64,000 nucleotides of DNA from Telluria mixta. Its GTDB lineage: Bacteria; Pseudomonadota; Gammaproteobacteria; Burkholderiales; Burkholderiaceae_D. Below, one piece after another: positions 16,192 through 24,845 of the stretch. The stretch covers positions 2,542,001 to 2,606,000 of the forward strand of contig NZ_CP119520.1 in assembly GCF_029223865.1 (NCBI RefSeq), given 5' to 3'. Made by a program: the position numbers and the translations under genes. The notes beneath the pieces were generated by a model that was not told where the DNA came from, ran no database searches, and saw nothing but the letters and a program-made list of their open reading frames with translations. Positions within the stretch are counted from its first letter, which is position 1. Every line of letters starts with the position of its first letter.

Positions 16192-17193
16192 ATGAGGAAG
16201 AGAACCAACCGATACGTGCTCTGGCTGGGCCTGCTGGCCCTGCCGGCGTTCGCGCAGACCCTGGAGCAGGCCGTCGACCCGAACGCCATCCCCGCGACCG
16301 TCGTCGTCGAAGGCCGCCGACCCGGCCCGGGCGTGTGGAAGGTGTCGAAGGGAACGCACGTGATGTGGGTCTTCGGGACATATGCGCCGCTGCCGCGGAA
16401 GATGGAGTGGGATGCGTCGCGCGTGGAGCGTCTCGTGGCGAAGTCACAGGAAGTCCTGATGCCGCCCGTCGCGAAAGCCCATATCGGTTTCTTCAGCGGA
16501 TTGACGGCGTTGCCGAGCCTCATCGGCATCAAGCGCAATCCGGACAATGCGGTCCTGCACGACGTCGTCCCGGCCGACGTCTACGCGCACTGGACGGTAT
16601 TGAAGGCCAAATACATCGGCGACGACGACGGCATCGAGCATTATCGTCCCGTCTTCGCGGGCGAGGAGTTGCTGCTCGCCGGCCTCAAGAAAAGCGGCCT
16701 CTCCTATGGCAACGAGGTGCTCGGCAAGATCGAGGACATCGCGAAAAAGAACAAGGTCAACATGACCGACTCGGGCTACGACGTGATGGTCGACGACCCC
16801 CGCAAGCTCGTGCGGGACTTCAAGAATTCGCAGGTGGACGACCTCGTCTGCTTCACGAAGACGCTCGACACCCTGGACACCGATCTCGAAACGATGCGCG
16901 TGCGCGCGAATGCCTGGGCCAACGGCGACATCGCCGAGATCCGCGGGCTGAATTTCGCCGAGCGCCGCGATGCGTGCCTGGACGCCGTCATGAACAGCTC
17001 GATCGCGAAGGATGCCGCGGCCTTGCGCCAGGTGCGCCAGCGTCTGCGCACGTCCTGGCTGAAGGCGGCGGAAAATGCGCTGGCCAGCAACGCCACCACC
17101 TTCGCCGTGCTGGAGATCCAGGACATCGTCGGCCCGACGAGCTACCTCGCCGGGCTGCAGGCCAGGGGTTACACGGTCGAAAGTCCCAGATGA
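16192..17193 (+). CDS. GumN/TraB-like secreted protein, second of tandem pair
   Basis: 333 residues, the paralogue of the preceding gene and 16 bases downstream of it, so probably co-transcribed. Signal peptide MRKRTNRYVLWLGLLALPAFA. It shares long blocks with its neighbour but has a shorter linker after the signal. The family's catalytic-type histidine is again replaced (VFGTYAPLPRKMEWD). Both copies keep two or three cysteines at matching places (DLVCFTKTLD, RRDACLDA), compatible with a disulfide in the periplasm. It ends one base before the converging serine acetyltransferase gene. Confidence 0.8.
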   Translation: MRKRTNRYVLWLGLLALPAFAQTLEQAVDPNAIPATVVVEGRRPGPGVWKVSKGTHVMWVFGTYAPLPRKMEWDASRVERLVAKSQEVLMPPVAKAHIGFFSGLTALPSLIGIKRNPDNAVLHDVVPADVYAHWTVLKAKYIGDDDGIEHYRPVFAGEELLLAGLKKSGLSYGNEVLGKIEDIAKKNKVNMTDSGYDVMVDDPRKLVRDFKNSQVDDLVCFTKTLDTLDTDLETMRVRANAWANGDIAEIRGLNFAERRDACLDAVMNSSIAKDAAALRQVRQRLRTSWLKAAENALASNATTFAVLEIQDIVGPTSYLAGLQARGYTVESPR

Positions 17194-17194
17194 A

Positions 17195-18118
17195 CTACGC
17201 AGGTTCGCCCGGCACCCCCAGGCCGTCCTCGCGCGACGCGGCCTGGGCCACGCGGGCACCCGGCGGTACGTCGTGCGTCACCCAGACATTGCCGCCGATG
17301 ACGGCGCCCTTGCCGATCGTGATGCGGCCCAGCACGGTGGCGCCGGCATAGATGACGACGTCGTCCTCGACGACGGGATGGCGCGGCAAGCCCTTCTGCA
17401 ACGTGCCGTCGACATTCGCGGGGAAGCGCTTGGCGCCGAGCGTGACGGCCTGGTACAGGCGCACGCGCTGGCCGATGACGGCCGTCTCGCCGATCACGAC
17501 GCCCGTGCCGTGGTCGATGAAGAAGCCGGCGCCGATCGTCGCACCCGGGTGGATGTCGATGCCTGTTTCCGCATGCGCCTGCTCGGCGATGATGCGCGCC
17601 AGCAGCGGCAGGCCGAGCCCGTACAGGCAGTGCGCGAGGCGGTGGTGGATCATTGCGTGGATGCCCGGATAGCACAGCAGCACCTCGTCGACGCTGCGTG
17701 CGGCCGGGTCGCCCTGGAAGGCGGCGATCACGTCGCTGTCGAGCAGGGTGCGGATGCCGGGCAGCGCAGCGCCGAACGCGCGCGTGGCGTCGAGCGCCTG
17801 GGGTTCGATGTCGGTATGGGTCAGGTGGCGCAGCGCGGCGCCGTAGCGCAGTTCGATGCGCACCTGGCGCAGCAGCGCGTGCAGGGCGGTGTCGAGGGCG
17901 TGGGCGACATGGAAATCCTCGCTTTCCTGGCGCAGGTCGGGCGGCCCCAGTCGCAGCGGAAACAGCACGCCTTTCAGCTGCCCGACGATGGTCGCCAGCG
18001 CTTCGCGTGACGGAAACTCGATGCCGCGCACTTCGCCGGCCGGACGATGGGCCTGGCGCCATTGCCGGCGCGCTTCGTTCAAGTCGCGCACGATCGCGCC
18101 GATGTCGAAGTCGGCCAT
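17195..18118 (-). CDS. Serine O-acetyltransferase
   Basis: 307 residues. It transfers acetyl from acetyl-CoA to L-serine, giving O-acetylserine for cysteine synthesis in the cytosol. The N-terminal helical domain is followed by left-handed beta-helix hexapeptide repeats; diagnostic are CYPGIHAMIHHRLAHCLY, GIDIHPGATIGAGFFIDHGTGVVIGET and GGNVWVTHDVPPG. It belongs to the longer EpsC/SatA-like group seen in proteobacteria rather than CysE. I chose the start at 18118 (MADFDIG), with GGGAG about 8 bases upstream; the open frame continues to 18199 without family similarity. It stands alone, divergent from the exopolysaccharide-type genes. Confidence 0.9.
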   Translation of the reverse strand: MADFDIGAIVRDLNEARRQWRQAHRPAGEVRGIEFPSREALATIVGQLKGVLFPLRLGPPDLRQESEDFHVAHALDTALHALLRQVRIELRYGAALRHLTHTDIEPQALDATRAFGAALPGIRTLLDSDVIAAFQGDPAARSVDEVLLCYPGIHAMIHHRLAHCLYGLGLPLLARIIAEQAHAETGIDIHPGATIGAGFFIDHGTGVVIGETAVIGQRVRLYQAVTLGAKRFPANVDGTLQKGLPRHPVVEDDVVIYAGATVLGRITIGKGAVIGGNVWVTHDVPPGARVAQAASREDGLGVPGEPA

Positions 18119-18485
18119 TATTCGTGCTCCCGGAGGTAGTGCCCGTAGGAAAGATATGGCTTCACGGTGCCTCCGCTGTGCTGATGGACGAGTGTTCAAT
18201 ATACGAGCCCGTCCATGGGTAGCCCAACGAATTTTTCGACACTAGCTCATGCTCAAAACATCTAAGCGGGTTCGAGGTGGCTTGTGTGCCGTCAACGGCA
18301 GTTTGCAAAGGATAGTGTTGACGCGATGATACGCGACAGGAAAGAGTGTTGCGCTCGGTTTAGAGACGGCCTGATAATACAAAGTCCGTTTAGGCAACGG
18401 TGCGGCCGTGGCCTGCATGCTATTCTAACGCCCGTTCGTTAAGGCAACTCATCGGTACGGAATAGCTACCTCTCTAAGGTCAGGC
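18119..18485. other. Intergenic region upstream of exosortase-associated genes
   Basis: About 370 bases between the serine acetyltransferase and the small membrane-protein gene. I see no gene, no clear sigma-54 or sigma-70 promoter and no terminator. It must hold promoters for both directions, since the flanking genes diverge. Confidence 0.4.
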
Positions 18486-18632
18486 ATGATTGATACTGCA
18501 GCAATATTGCTCTTCAGCTCGCTCGTCGTGTATACGGTCATCCGGGCCATCAAATTCGACAAGCTGCTTCCCTGGTTTTCCAAAGACGCCCAGCAACCGC
18601 CTCCGCCGGTGAAGAAGAGCTTCCGCAAATAA
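18486..18632 (+). CDS. Small single-pass membrane protein (48 aa), unknown
   Basis: A short gene, ATG at 18486, with AGGTCAGG just upstream as a ribosome site. The product starts MIDTAAILLFSSLVVYTVIRAIKF, one membrane helix, then a proline-rich tail (KDAQQPPPPVKKSFRK). It ends 20 bases before the O-ligase gene on the same strand. Hydrophobic pattern, ribosome site and tight spacing support it as real. It may be a small accessory subunit of the ligase; I do not recognise a family. Confidence 0.65.
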   Translation: MIDTAAILLFSSLVVYTVIRAIKFDKLLPWFSKDAQQPPPPVKKSFRK

Positions 18633-18652
18633 CAATAATTCGGCGTCATACT

Positions 18653-19975
18653 ATGCAGAGTCTTTTCTTGTCGGCGGTCTTTGCCGCTTTCATGGTGGCG
18701 GGTGCCTACGCCCCGTTTGCCGCCGCGCTCGGGTTCATCTGGGTCGACATCGTCCGGCCCCAGCAGCTCGCCTATTCGATCATCAATGGGCAGCCGCTGT
18801 CGTTCATCGCGGCGGTGGTCACGCTGGTGCTGTTCGCCGCCAAAGACAAGAAGGCGCCGCCGAAGTTCGGCCCCATTTTGACCCTGATCGCGCTGTTCCT
18901 CGTGTGGATAACGTTTACGACCGCCCTGTCGACGTTTCCGACGCAAGCCTGGTCGAAATGGGACTGGGCATCGAAGGTCGTCATCTTTGCATTGCTGATT
19001 CCGTATATCTTCCGTTCGCGGGTGCAGATCGAAGCGTTTCTGCTGGTGTTCGTGTTTTCCTCGGGGACGATCCTGTTTTCGGCCGGCATCAAGACGCTGC
19101 TCGGCGGCGGCGGTTACGGCACGCTGGCCGTGCTGGGAACGGGTAACACCGGCCTGTCCGAGAGCAGCACGCTGGCGGTGGTGTGCGTGATGCTGATCCC
19201 GCTGATCATGTTCCTGATGCGCTATACGATGATATTTCCGCGGAACAAGCTGACGCAAGCGTTGTTCCTGGGAATGATCGTCATCGCGCTGTCCGCGGTG
19301 GTCGGCACGACGGCACGCACGGGGATCATCGCGGTCGGCGTGATGTGCCTGATGTCGCTGGCACAGTCGAAAAAGAAAATGTGGTGGATTGCCGGTTTTG
19401 CGCTCACCGCCATCGTCATCATGAATCTCGATCTGTCGTCGACGCGCTGGGGCAACCGCATGTCGACCATCGAAACCTATAATTCCGACGGGTCCGCGAT
19501 GGGCCGGATCAAGGTGTGGCAGTGGACGGTCGAGTATGTAGGCAGCCATCCGCTGGGCGGCGGATTCGATGCCTATCTGCATAACCGTATTCTCGGTGCC
19601 GGGCCCGACGGCGAAACGCAGTATCTGCCGGACGGTCAAATCGGCGGCAAGGCTTTCCACAGCATCTATTTCGAAGTGCTGGGCGAACAGGGCATCCCCG
19701 GTTTCATCATGTATTACCTGATGATCGCGCTGGCGCTCATGAAACTCTTCAAATTGAAGAGAACCTGGAAAGACGATCCCGGGCTGGGGTGGGTGTCCGC
19801 CCTGGCCAATGCCATGGTGACCATGATCATGGTATTCCTCGCCGGCGGTTCGTTCGTCGGCATCGCCTACCAGCCCTACATTTTCTACATCGTCAGCCTG
19901 ACCGTGGCACTCGACCAGTATGTGGCGCGCGTGGTGCGGGATGAACTCAAGACAAAAGGACGTGGGTTATCGTGA
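18653..19975 (+). CDS. Putative O-glycosylation ligase, exosortase A system-associated (Wzy-like)
   Basis: 440 residues with about 10-12 membrane segments. It matches the O-antigen ligase/polymerase-like proteins found with exosortase A, recognisable by the N-terminal YAPFAAALGFIWVDIVRPQQ (DUF5935-like part) and a Wzy_C-like core with TARTGIIAVG, and the periplasmic loop GSHPLGGGFDAYLHN...FHSIYFEVLGEQG with its conserved His and Glu. Such enzymes are thought to polymerise or transfer surface polysaccharide or glycan in strains with PEP-CTERM proteins; the exact acceptor is unproven. The stop overlaps the next start (GTGA). Confidence 0.87.
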   Translation: MQSLFLSAVFAAFMVAGAYAPFAAALGFIWVDIVRPQQLAYSIINGQPLSFIAAVVTLVLFAAKDKKAPPKFGPILTLIALFLVWITFTTALSTFPTQAWSKWDWASKVVIFALLIPYIFRSRVQIEAFLLVFVFSSGTILFSAGIKTLLGGGGYGTLAVLGTGNTGLSESSTLAVVCVMLIPLIMFLMRYTMIFPRNKLTQALFLGMIVIALSAVVGTTARTGIIAVGVMCLMSLAQSKKKMWWIAGFALTAIVIMNLDLSSTRWGNRMSTIETYNSDGSAMGRIKVWQWTVEYVGSHPLGGGFDAYLHNRILGAGPDGETQYLPDGQIGGKAFHSIYFEVLGEQGIPGFIMYYLMIALALMKLFKLKRTWKDDPGLGWVSALANAMVTMIMVFLAGGSFVGIAYQPYIFYIVSLTVALDQYVARVVRDELKTKGRGLS

Positions 19976-21030
19976 AGCTCAACCAACTTGCAGGATTGCG
20001 GGGGATCTGTGCCTGGTGGGTGGTGTTTTACCATTCCCTCGCGTTGATGGATGATTCGGTGCCGCTGCCGGTCAAGCACTTCATCTCGCACGGCTACCTG
20101 GCCGTCGACCTGTTTTTCCTCCTGAGCGGCTTCGTGATCTTCCTGAGCTATCACGCCTCGCTGTCGACGAATTTTCCGCACAGCGTCGGCAAATTTTACT
20201 GGAACCGGTTTTCGCGCATCTATCCGCTGCACGTCGTCATGCTGGCGGGCTACCTGATCCTCTTCGGCGCCTTCACGTTCCTGTCGACCAGCCACACCGC
20301 GCCGGAATCCTATACCTGGGGCGCATTTGTCCAGAGTATGTTTCTGGTGCACATGTGGTTCGGTGGCGATCTCACCTGGAACGTGCCGTCGTGGTCGATC
20401 AGTTCGGAATGGTTCGTCTACCTGTTCTTCCCGCTGATGGCATACAGCCTGCGCAAGCTGCGCGGCGGTATCGTCGCGCACCTGCTGAGCATTGCGCTGG
20501 CCGCCGTCGTCCTGCACGTGATCTACTCGCTGAGCGGGCTCCATTCCATCGGCGCCGACATTTCCCATATGGCCCTCGTGCGCACCATGTTCGAATTCCT
20601 GATGGGCGTGTTCGTCGGCTCGCTGTTCGTCAACCACCGGGATTTCCTGGTGCGCAATGCCCGGGTGGCGCTCGCGGGCTTCGTCGCGCTGTGCGTGCTG
20701 TACGCCACGACGCCGACGCCCGATTACGCGCTGATTCCGATCATCTTTGCGCTCCTGATCGCGTACCTGAGCGTGACGACCTCGTGGATGACCGCCATCC
20801 TGTCCACGCCGGTGCTCGTCTATCTGGGGGAAATCTCGTATTCGACGTACATGGTGCATTACCTCGTCTACGATCTGCTGAAAGCCGTCTTCATGTCCGA
20901 CCCGCACCACATCGACCAGTTGTACCTGTGGCTGTCGTTCGTGGTCGTCTTCGTCCTGTCGGTGCTCCTGCATCACGCCGTGGACATGCCGTCCCAAAAA
21001 TACTTCCGGCGCCGCCTGTCGACGCGCTAG
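19972..21030 (+). CDS. Membrane acyltransferase (acyltransferase 3 family)
   Basis: 352 residues with about 10 membrane segments. The N-terminus LAGLRGICAWWVVFYHS carries the family's arginine and histidine, and VDLFFLLSGFVI and WSISSEWFVYLFFP are standard acyltransferase-3 stretches. Members O-acylate (often O-acetylate) polysaccharides or lipids at the inner membrane. The GTG start overlaps the ligase stop by three bases, so it is translationally coupled and probably decorates the same polymer. Confidence 0.88.
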   Translation: MKLNQLAGLRGICAWWVVFYHSLALMDDSVPLPVKHFISHGYLAVDLFFLLSGFVIFLSYHASLSTNFPHSVGKFYWNRFSRIYPLHVVMLAGYLILFGAFTFLSTSHTAPESYTWGAFVQSMFLVHMWFGGDLTWNVPSWSISSEWFVYLFFPLMAYSLRKLRGGIVAHLLSIALAAVVLHVIYSLSGLHSIGADISHMALVRTMFEFLMGVFVGSLFVNHRDFLVRNARVALAGFVALCVLYATTPTPDYALIPIIFALLIAYLSVTTSWMTAILSTPVLVYLGEISYSTYMVHYLVYDLLKAVFMSDPHHIDQLYLWLSFVVVFVLSVLLHHAVDMPSQKYFRRRLSTR

Positions 21031-21075
21031 GCAACGTTGTCAATCCATGCAAAACCCGCGTAGAATGCGGGCAAC

Positions 21076-21149
21076 GCGGGTGTAGCTCAATGGTAGAGCA
21101 GAAGCTTCCCAAGCTTACGACGAGGGTTCGATTCCCTTCACCCGCTCCA
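21076..21149 (+). tRNA. tRNA-Gly (anticodon CCC)
   Basis: A full cloverleaf with encoded CCA: acceptor GCGGGTG pairs with CACCCGC, the D arm is GCTC/GAGC, the T loop is TTCGATT, and the anticodon loop TTCCCAA gives CCC, reading GGG codons. The top pair of the anticodon stem (27-43) is a G-A mismatch. Confidence 0.95.
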
Positions 21150-21158
21150 GTCTGAAAT

Positions 21159-21189
21159 AAAAAATGCCTGCATCAGCAGGCATTTTTTT
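21159..21189. terminator. Bidirectional rho-independent terminator
   Basis: An 8 bp stem (ATGCCTGC with GCAGGCAT), a 4-base loop, an A run before it and a T run after it, so it works on both strands: for tRNA-Gly on the plus strand and the PEP-CTERM gene on the minus strand. Confidence 0.92.
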
Positions 21190-21211
21190 ATGGAGCGACA
21201 GTCGCGTGCGA

Positions 21212-21715
21212 TCAGCCCTGGCGCTTGCGGCGCAGCGCGCCGAGGCCGGCCAGGCCGAGGCCCAGCAGTGCCAGCGAGGCCGGTTCCGGAACGGCGCGGG
21301 TGACGTGGTCGACGACCACGTTGTCCAGCGAGTTATAGCCGGGGTCGTTGCGGGTGATGAAACTCAGCGTGGCATTGTCCGCCGCGGCGATGAACGACGT
21401 CGTAAAGTGACCGCCGGTCGAGGTGCTGAAGAATTGGGTGCCATTCAGTGCCACGGCCATCGAGCCCCAGCTCACCGCGATGTCGAAATTGATCGTATAG
21501 GTTTCGCCGGCAATCGTGGCGATGACCTGGTTCAGGAAGGCATTGCTGCCCACGGCGCCGTCGTTCCACCGGCTGTTATTGAAGTTGGAATACCCGGTAT
21601 TGCCCGTCAGCGTCCAGTTGCTGCCGCCGGCGGCGAAATCGCCGTTCGTGACGAGGTTGGCGCTCGCGGAGGTGCTGACGGCCAGCAGGGCGATGGCAGA
21701 GAAAAGTTTTTTCAT
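21212..21715 (-). CDS. PEP-CTERM sorting domain protein
   Basis: 167 residues. Signal peptide MKKLFSAIALLAVSTSASA, then a beta-sandwich-like domain starting NLVTNGDFAAGGSNWT, a carbohydrate-binding-like pattern common in this class. It ends in the sorting tail [26 protein letters not shown] minus a few residues: the VPEP motif, one membrane helix and a basic end. Exosortase would cleave it and anchor or release the protein. GGAG lies 8 bases before the ATG at 21715. A sigma-54-type promoter lies about 40 bases upstream. Confidence 0.92.
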   Translation of the reverse strand: MKKLFSAIALLAVSTSASANLVTNGDFAAGGSNWTLTGNTGYSNFNNSRWNDGAVGSNAFLNQVIATIAGETYTINFDIAVSWGSMAVALNGTQFFSTSTGGHFTTSFIAAADNATLSFITRNDPGYNSLDNVVVDHVTRAVPEPASLALLGLGLAGLGALRRKRQG

Positions 21716-21752
21716 GAGACTCTCCAGGAAATTATCGTTATGAAACGGTAAA

Positions 21753-21768
21753 AGCATCTTCCGTGCCA
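21753..21768 (-). promoter_or_regulatory. Sigma-54 promoter candidate for the PEP-CTERM gene
   Basis: Read on the minus strand: TGGCACGGAAGATGCT. It has GG and GC separated by exactly 10 bases and differs from the TGGCACG-N4-TTGCW consensus at one position. It would start transcription near 21742, giving a leader of about 27 bases before the ATG at 21715. Known work on PEP-CTERM systems links them to RpoN and the PrsK/PrsR regulators; no such regulator is visible in this window. Confidence 0.65.
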
Positions 21769-21989
21769 GAAATCTATTTCCTAGCATTTATAAGGACTTA
21801 TCCAAGGGGAAATTTTAATTGCAGATATGCATGTAAAAAAAGCCGACACATGGCCGGCTTCGGTTGAGCTGCATTAAAAAAGGTGCCGGTCTTTACCCGT
21901 AATGCGTTTCGGCCCGGCCGTCCCGCCGTGCGCGCCCTGCGGCTAGCCCTTATGGCACACTGGTGTTGTCGCTCCATCCAGTATCAATC

Positions 21990-24053
21990 ATGCAAGAACA
22001 CGGACGCCAGTCTGATGAACGTATCACCCCTCCGGACATGCCCGAGCACGCCGGCGCCCTGATGTTCCTGAGCGGCGGCGGCGAAGTCGGCGCGATGATG
22101 CGCGCACACGACTGGTCGACGTCGCCGCTGGGCCATCCGCGCACGTGGCCGCAGGCGCTGCGCACGGTGGTCGGCCTGATGCTCAACTCGAAACTCCCCA
22201 TGTTCGTTGCGTGGGGGACGGAACTCGCCTTCCTGTACAACGATCCGTATCGCGAGGTCCTCGGCGACAAGCATCCGGCCGCGCTGGGCAGGCCGTTCCA
22301 CGACATCTGGTCCGAGATCTGGCACGACATCGGCCCGCTGATCGAGCGCGCGCTGCGCGGCGAGGCCACGTATGCCGACCGCCTGTACCTCGTAATGAAC
22401 CGCCACGGCTACGACGAACCGACTTGGTTCACGTTTTCGTATTCGCCCGCGCGCGACGAGAACGGGGCCATCGCCGGCATCTATTGCGCGTGCGTCGAGG
22501 TCACCGACCAGGTGCTCGCCGAGAAATACCGCAACGAGGAGAACGAGCGGCTGCGCGGCCTGTTCTCGCAGGCGCCGGGGATCATGGCCGTGCTGCGCGG
22601 TCCCGAGCACGTGTTCGAGCTCACGAACCAGTCGTACATGCAGCTGGTCGGCCACCGTCAGATCGTCGGCAGGCGCGCGCGCGAGGCGCTGCCGGAAATC
22701 GTCGGCCAGGGCTTCCTCGAACTGCTCGACCGCGTGTACGCGACGGGCGAACCGTTCGTCGGCCATGCGCTGCCCGTGCGCCTGCAGCGCGAGCCGGAAG
22801 GGCCGCTGGAAGAGCGCTACATCGACTTCGTCTACCAGCCGATCCGCGACGAGAACGGGGCCGTCAGCGGCATTTTCGTGGAAGGCAGCGACGTCACCGA
22901 CCGCAAGCTCGTCGAGGACGAACTGCGCGCCGCCAACCGCCAGAAGGACCAGCTCCTCGCGATGCTGGCGCACGAACTGCGCAATCCGCTCGCGCCCATC
23001 ATGACGGCGGCCCAGCTGTTGAAACTCGGCCGGCTGGACGCCAAGAGCGTGGCCAACGCCAGCGAGATCATCGTGCGCCAGGCCGAGCACATGACGGACC
23101 TCGTCAACGACCTGCTGGACGTCTCGCGCGTCACGCGCGGTCTCGTCACCCTGGAGAGGGACGAGCTGGACCTGAACGTGATCGTGTCCGCCGCCGTCGA
23201 GCAGGTGCGGCCGCTGATCGACGCGCGCCGCCATGCGCTGACCCTGCAGCTCTCGGGCCAGCCGGCGCACGTGACGGGCGACCGCACGCGCCTCGTGCAG
23301 GTCATCTCGAACATCCTCAACAACGCCACCAAGTACACGGCGCCCGGTGGCCGCATCGTGCTGGCCGTGACCGTGGGCGACGAGCAGGTGACCGTGTCCG
23401 TGCGCGACAACGGCGTCGGCATCGCGCCCGAAGTCCTGCCGTACATCTTCGACCTGTTCACCCAGGCCGAGCGCACGCCGGACCGGTCGCAGGGCGGGCT
23501 CGGGATCGGCCTGGCGCTGGTGAAAAGCCTCGTCGCGCTGCACGGCGGCACCGTGCACGCCCACAGCGAGGGGCTGGGGCAGGGCAGCGAGTTCTCGATC
23601 TGCCTGCCGTGCGCGGCGCGCGCGCCGGCGGAGGCGGCCAACGATGGCGGCGGGGCAGCGGCGGGCACGGCCCCGGACAATGGCAGTCTGCGCGTGCTGG
23701 TCGTCGACGACAATGCCGACGCGGCCCAGATGCTGGCCGCGCTGCTCGAAGTGCAGGGCCACGCGGTCAGCGTCGAATACGACGCGCGCGGGGCGCTGGC
23801 GCGGGCGAGAAGCGAGCATCCGGACGTCCTGCTGCTCGACATCGGCCTGCCCGACATGGACGGCTACGAACTGGCGCGGCGCCTGCGCGCGCAGCCCGAG
23901 AACGCGGGCGCCACGCTCGTCGCCCTGACCGGCTACGGCCAGAACCAGGACCGCGAGGAGGCGCAGCAGGCAGGCTTCGACCATTATCTCGTCAAGCCGG
24001 CCGACCTGAACGAGGTCAACGAGGTGCTGGCCCAGGCGGAAGCGCGGCGCTGA
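21990..24053 (+). CDS. Hybrid sensor histidine kinase, PAS-PAS-HisKA-HATPase-REC
   Basis: About 687 residues, no membrane segment. Two PAS-type domains occupy about 25-180 (WPQALRTVVGLMLNSKLPMF, then FLYNDPYREVLG) and 185-310. The kinase core follows, with MLAHELRNPLAPI, ISNILNNATKYT, DNGVGIAPE and GLGIGLALVKSLV, and a C-terminal receiver (about 565-685) with VVDDNADAAQ and LLLDIGLPDMDG. It probably senses a cytosolic cue and passes phosphate to its own receiver. The start is uncertain: GTG 21963 and ATG 22050 are alternatives. The next gene is a receiver closely related to its own, suggesting domain duplication. Confidence 0.9.
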   Translation: MQEHGRQSDERITPPDMPEHAGALMFLSGGGEVGAMMRAHDWSTSPLGHPRTWPQALRTVVGLMLNSKLPMFVAWGTELAFLYNDPYREVLGDKHPAALGRPFHDIWSEIWHDIGPLIERALRGEATYADRLYLVMNRHGYDEPTWFTFSYSPARDENGAIAGIYCACVEVTDQVLAEKYRNEENERLRGLFSQAPGIMAVLRGPEHVFELTNQSYMQLVGHRQIVGRRAREALPEIVGQGFLELLDRVYATGEPFVGHALPVRLQREPEGPLEERYIDFVYQPIRDENGAVSGIFVEGSDVTDRKLVEDELRAANRQKDQLLAMLAHELRNPLAPIMTAAQLLKLGRLDAKSVANASEIIVRQAEHMTDLVNDLLDVSRVTRGLVTLERDELDLNVIVSAAVEQVRPLIDARRHALTLQLSGQPAHVTGDRTRLVQVISNILNNATKYTAPGGRIVLAVTVGDEQVTVSVRDNGVGIAPEVLPYIFDLFTQAERTPDRSQGGLGIGLALVKSLVALHGGTVHAHSEGLGQGSEFSICLPCAARAPAEAANDGGGAAAGTAPDNGSLRVLVVDDNADAAQMLAALLEVQGHAVSVEYDARGALARARSEHPDVLLLDIGLPDMDGYELARRLRAQPENAGATLVALTGYGQNQDREEAQQAGFDHYLVKPADLNEVNEVLAQAEARR

Positions 24054-24186
24054 ACGTTCACGCGTGCGCGTATTGCCGCGCGGAACAAGGAGCGCTATCC
24101 TAGGTGCATGCCTCCCGCGTGCGTTGCGCGCCGGGGCGGCGTATTTTCGTACCATGGTAAAAGCGGGCGAATACGGGGACCAGCGT

Positions 24187-24729
24187 ATGTACGAAACCAT
24201 CGAAGAACCGCAAGTCAGCAGCCTCCTCGAACGGCGCGGCGGGCAGGCCGCGCCGCAGGTCGTGGGGCCGGGCATGGGGGACGCGGCGGCGTCCCGGCCG
24301 GCGCATCCGGTGCCGGCGTCCGTGCCGGCCGACATGGCGCGCGGAACCGCGGCGCAGCCGGGCGTGCGGCGCGTGCTCGTCGTCGACGACAACGCCGATG
24401 CCGCGCAAACCGTGGCGATGCTGCTGGAAGTGCTGGGCCACGAGACGGCCGTCGAATACGACCCGCTGCAGGCGCTCGCCGTCGCGCGTGAACAGTCCTT
24501 CGACGCGTTCGTCCTCGACATCGGCTTGCCGGGCATGGACGGCCACGAACTGGCGCGCCAGATCCGCGCGCTGCCGCGGGCGGCCGGGGCGCTGTTCATC
24601 GCGCTCACGGGGTATGGCCAGCAGCAGGACCGCGACGCCTCGAAGGCCGCGGGTTTCCATTACCATTTCGTGAAGCCGGCCGACGTCGATGCGTTGGCGA
24701 AGGCGCTGGCGAAGGGGACCCCGGCCTGA
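24187..24729 (+). CDS. Stand-alone response regulator receiver protein
   Basis: 180 residues from the ATG at 24187 (GGGGA upstream). A low-complexity N-terminal linker of about 60 residues rich in Ala, Pro and Gly precedes one receiver domain: VLVVDDNADAAQ, FVLDIGLPGMDGHE with the acceptor Asp, ALTGYGQQQD, and VKPADVDAL with the conserved Lys. There is no output domain, so it is a shuttle or sink for phosphate, or acts by protein contact. The receiver strongly resembles the C-terminal receiver of the adjoining hybrid kinase. Starts at 24154 and 24064 remain possible. Confidence 0.87.
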   Translation: MYETIEEPQVSSLLERRGGQAAPQVVGPGMGDAAASRPAHPVPASVPADMARGTAAQPGVRRVLVVDDNADAAQTVAMLLEVLGHETAVEYDPLQALAVAREQSFDAFVLDIGLPGMDGHELARQIRALPRAAGALFIALTGYGQQQDRDASKAAGFHYHFVKPADVDALAKALAKGTPA

Positions 24730-24845
24730 GGTGGGGCTCTGAACTCTGGGGCCTGTCATCATCCTGTCACTTTCACTTCTTACACTGCGAGTTGCTGAAC
24801 AGTAATTGAGCGTGCATCCCGGCACGCCCTTCTGACGGAACCCGC

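Noticed and set aside
13428..16547. A 1039-codon minus-strand open frame over the UdgX and GumN genes
   Set aside because: Shadow of two real plus-strand genes with clear domains; no signature in the antisense product.
21840..21860. AAGCCG/CGGCTT hairpin with an A run as a terminator
   Set aside because: It would end minus-strand transcription, but no minus-strand gene comes from that side; weak 6 bp stem.
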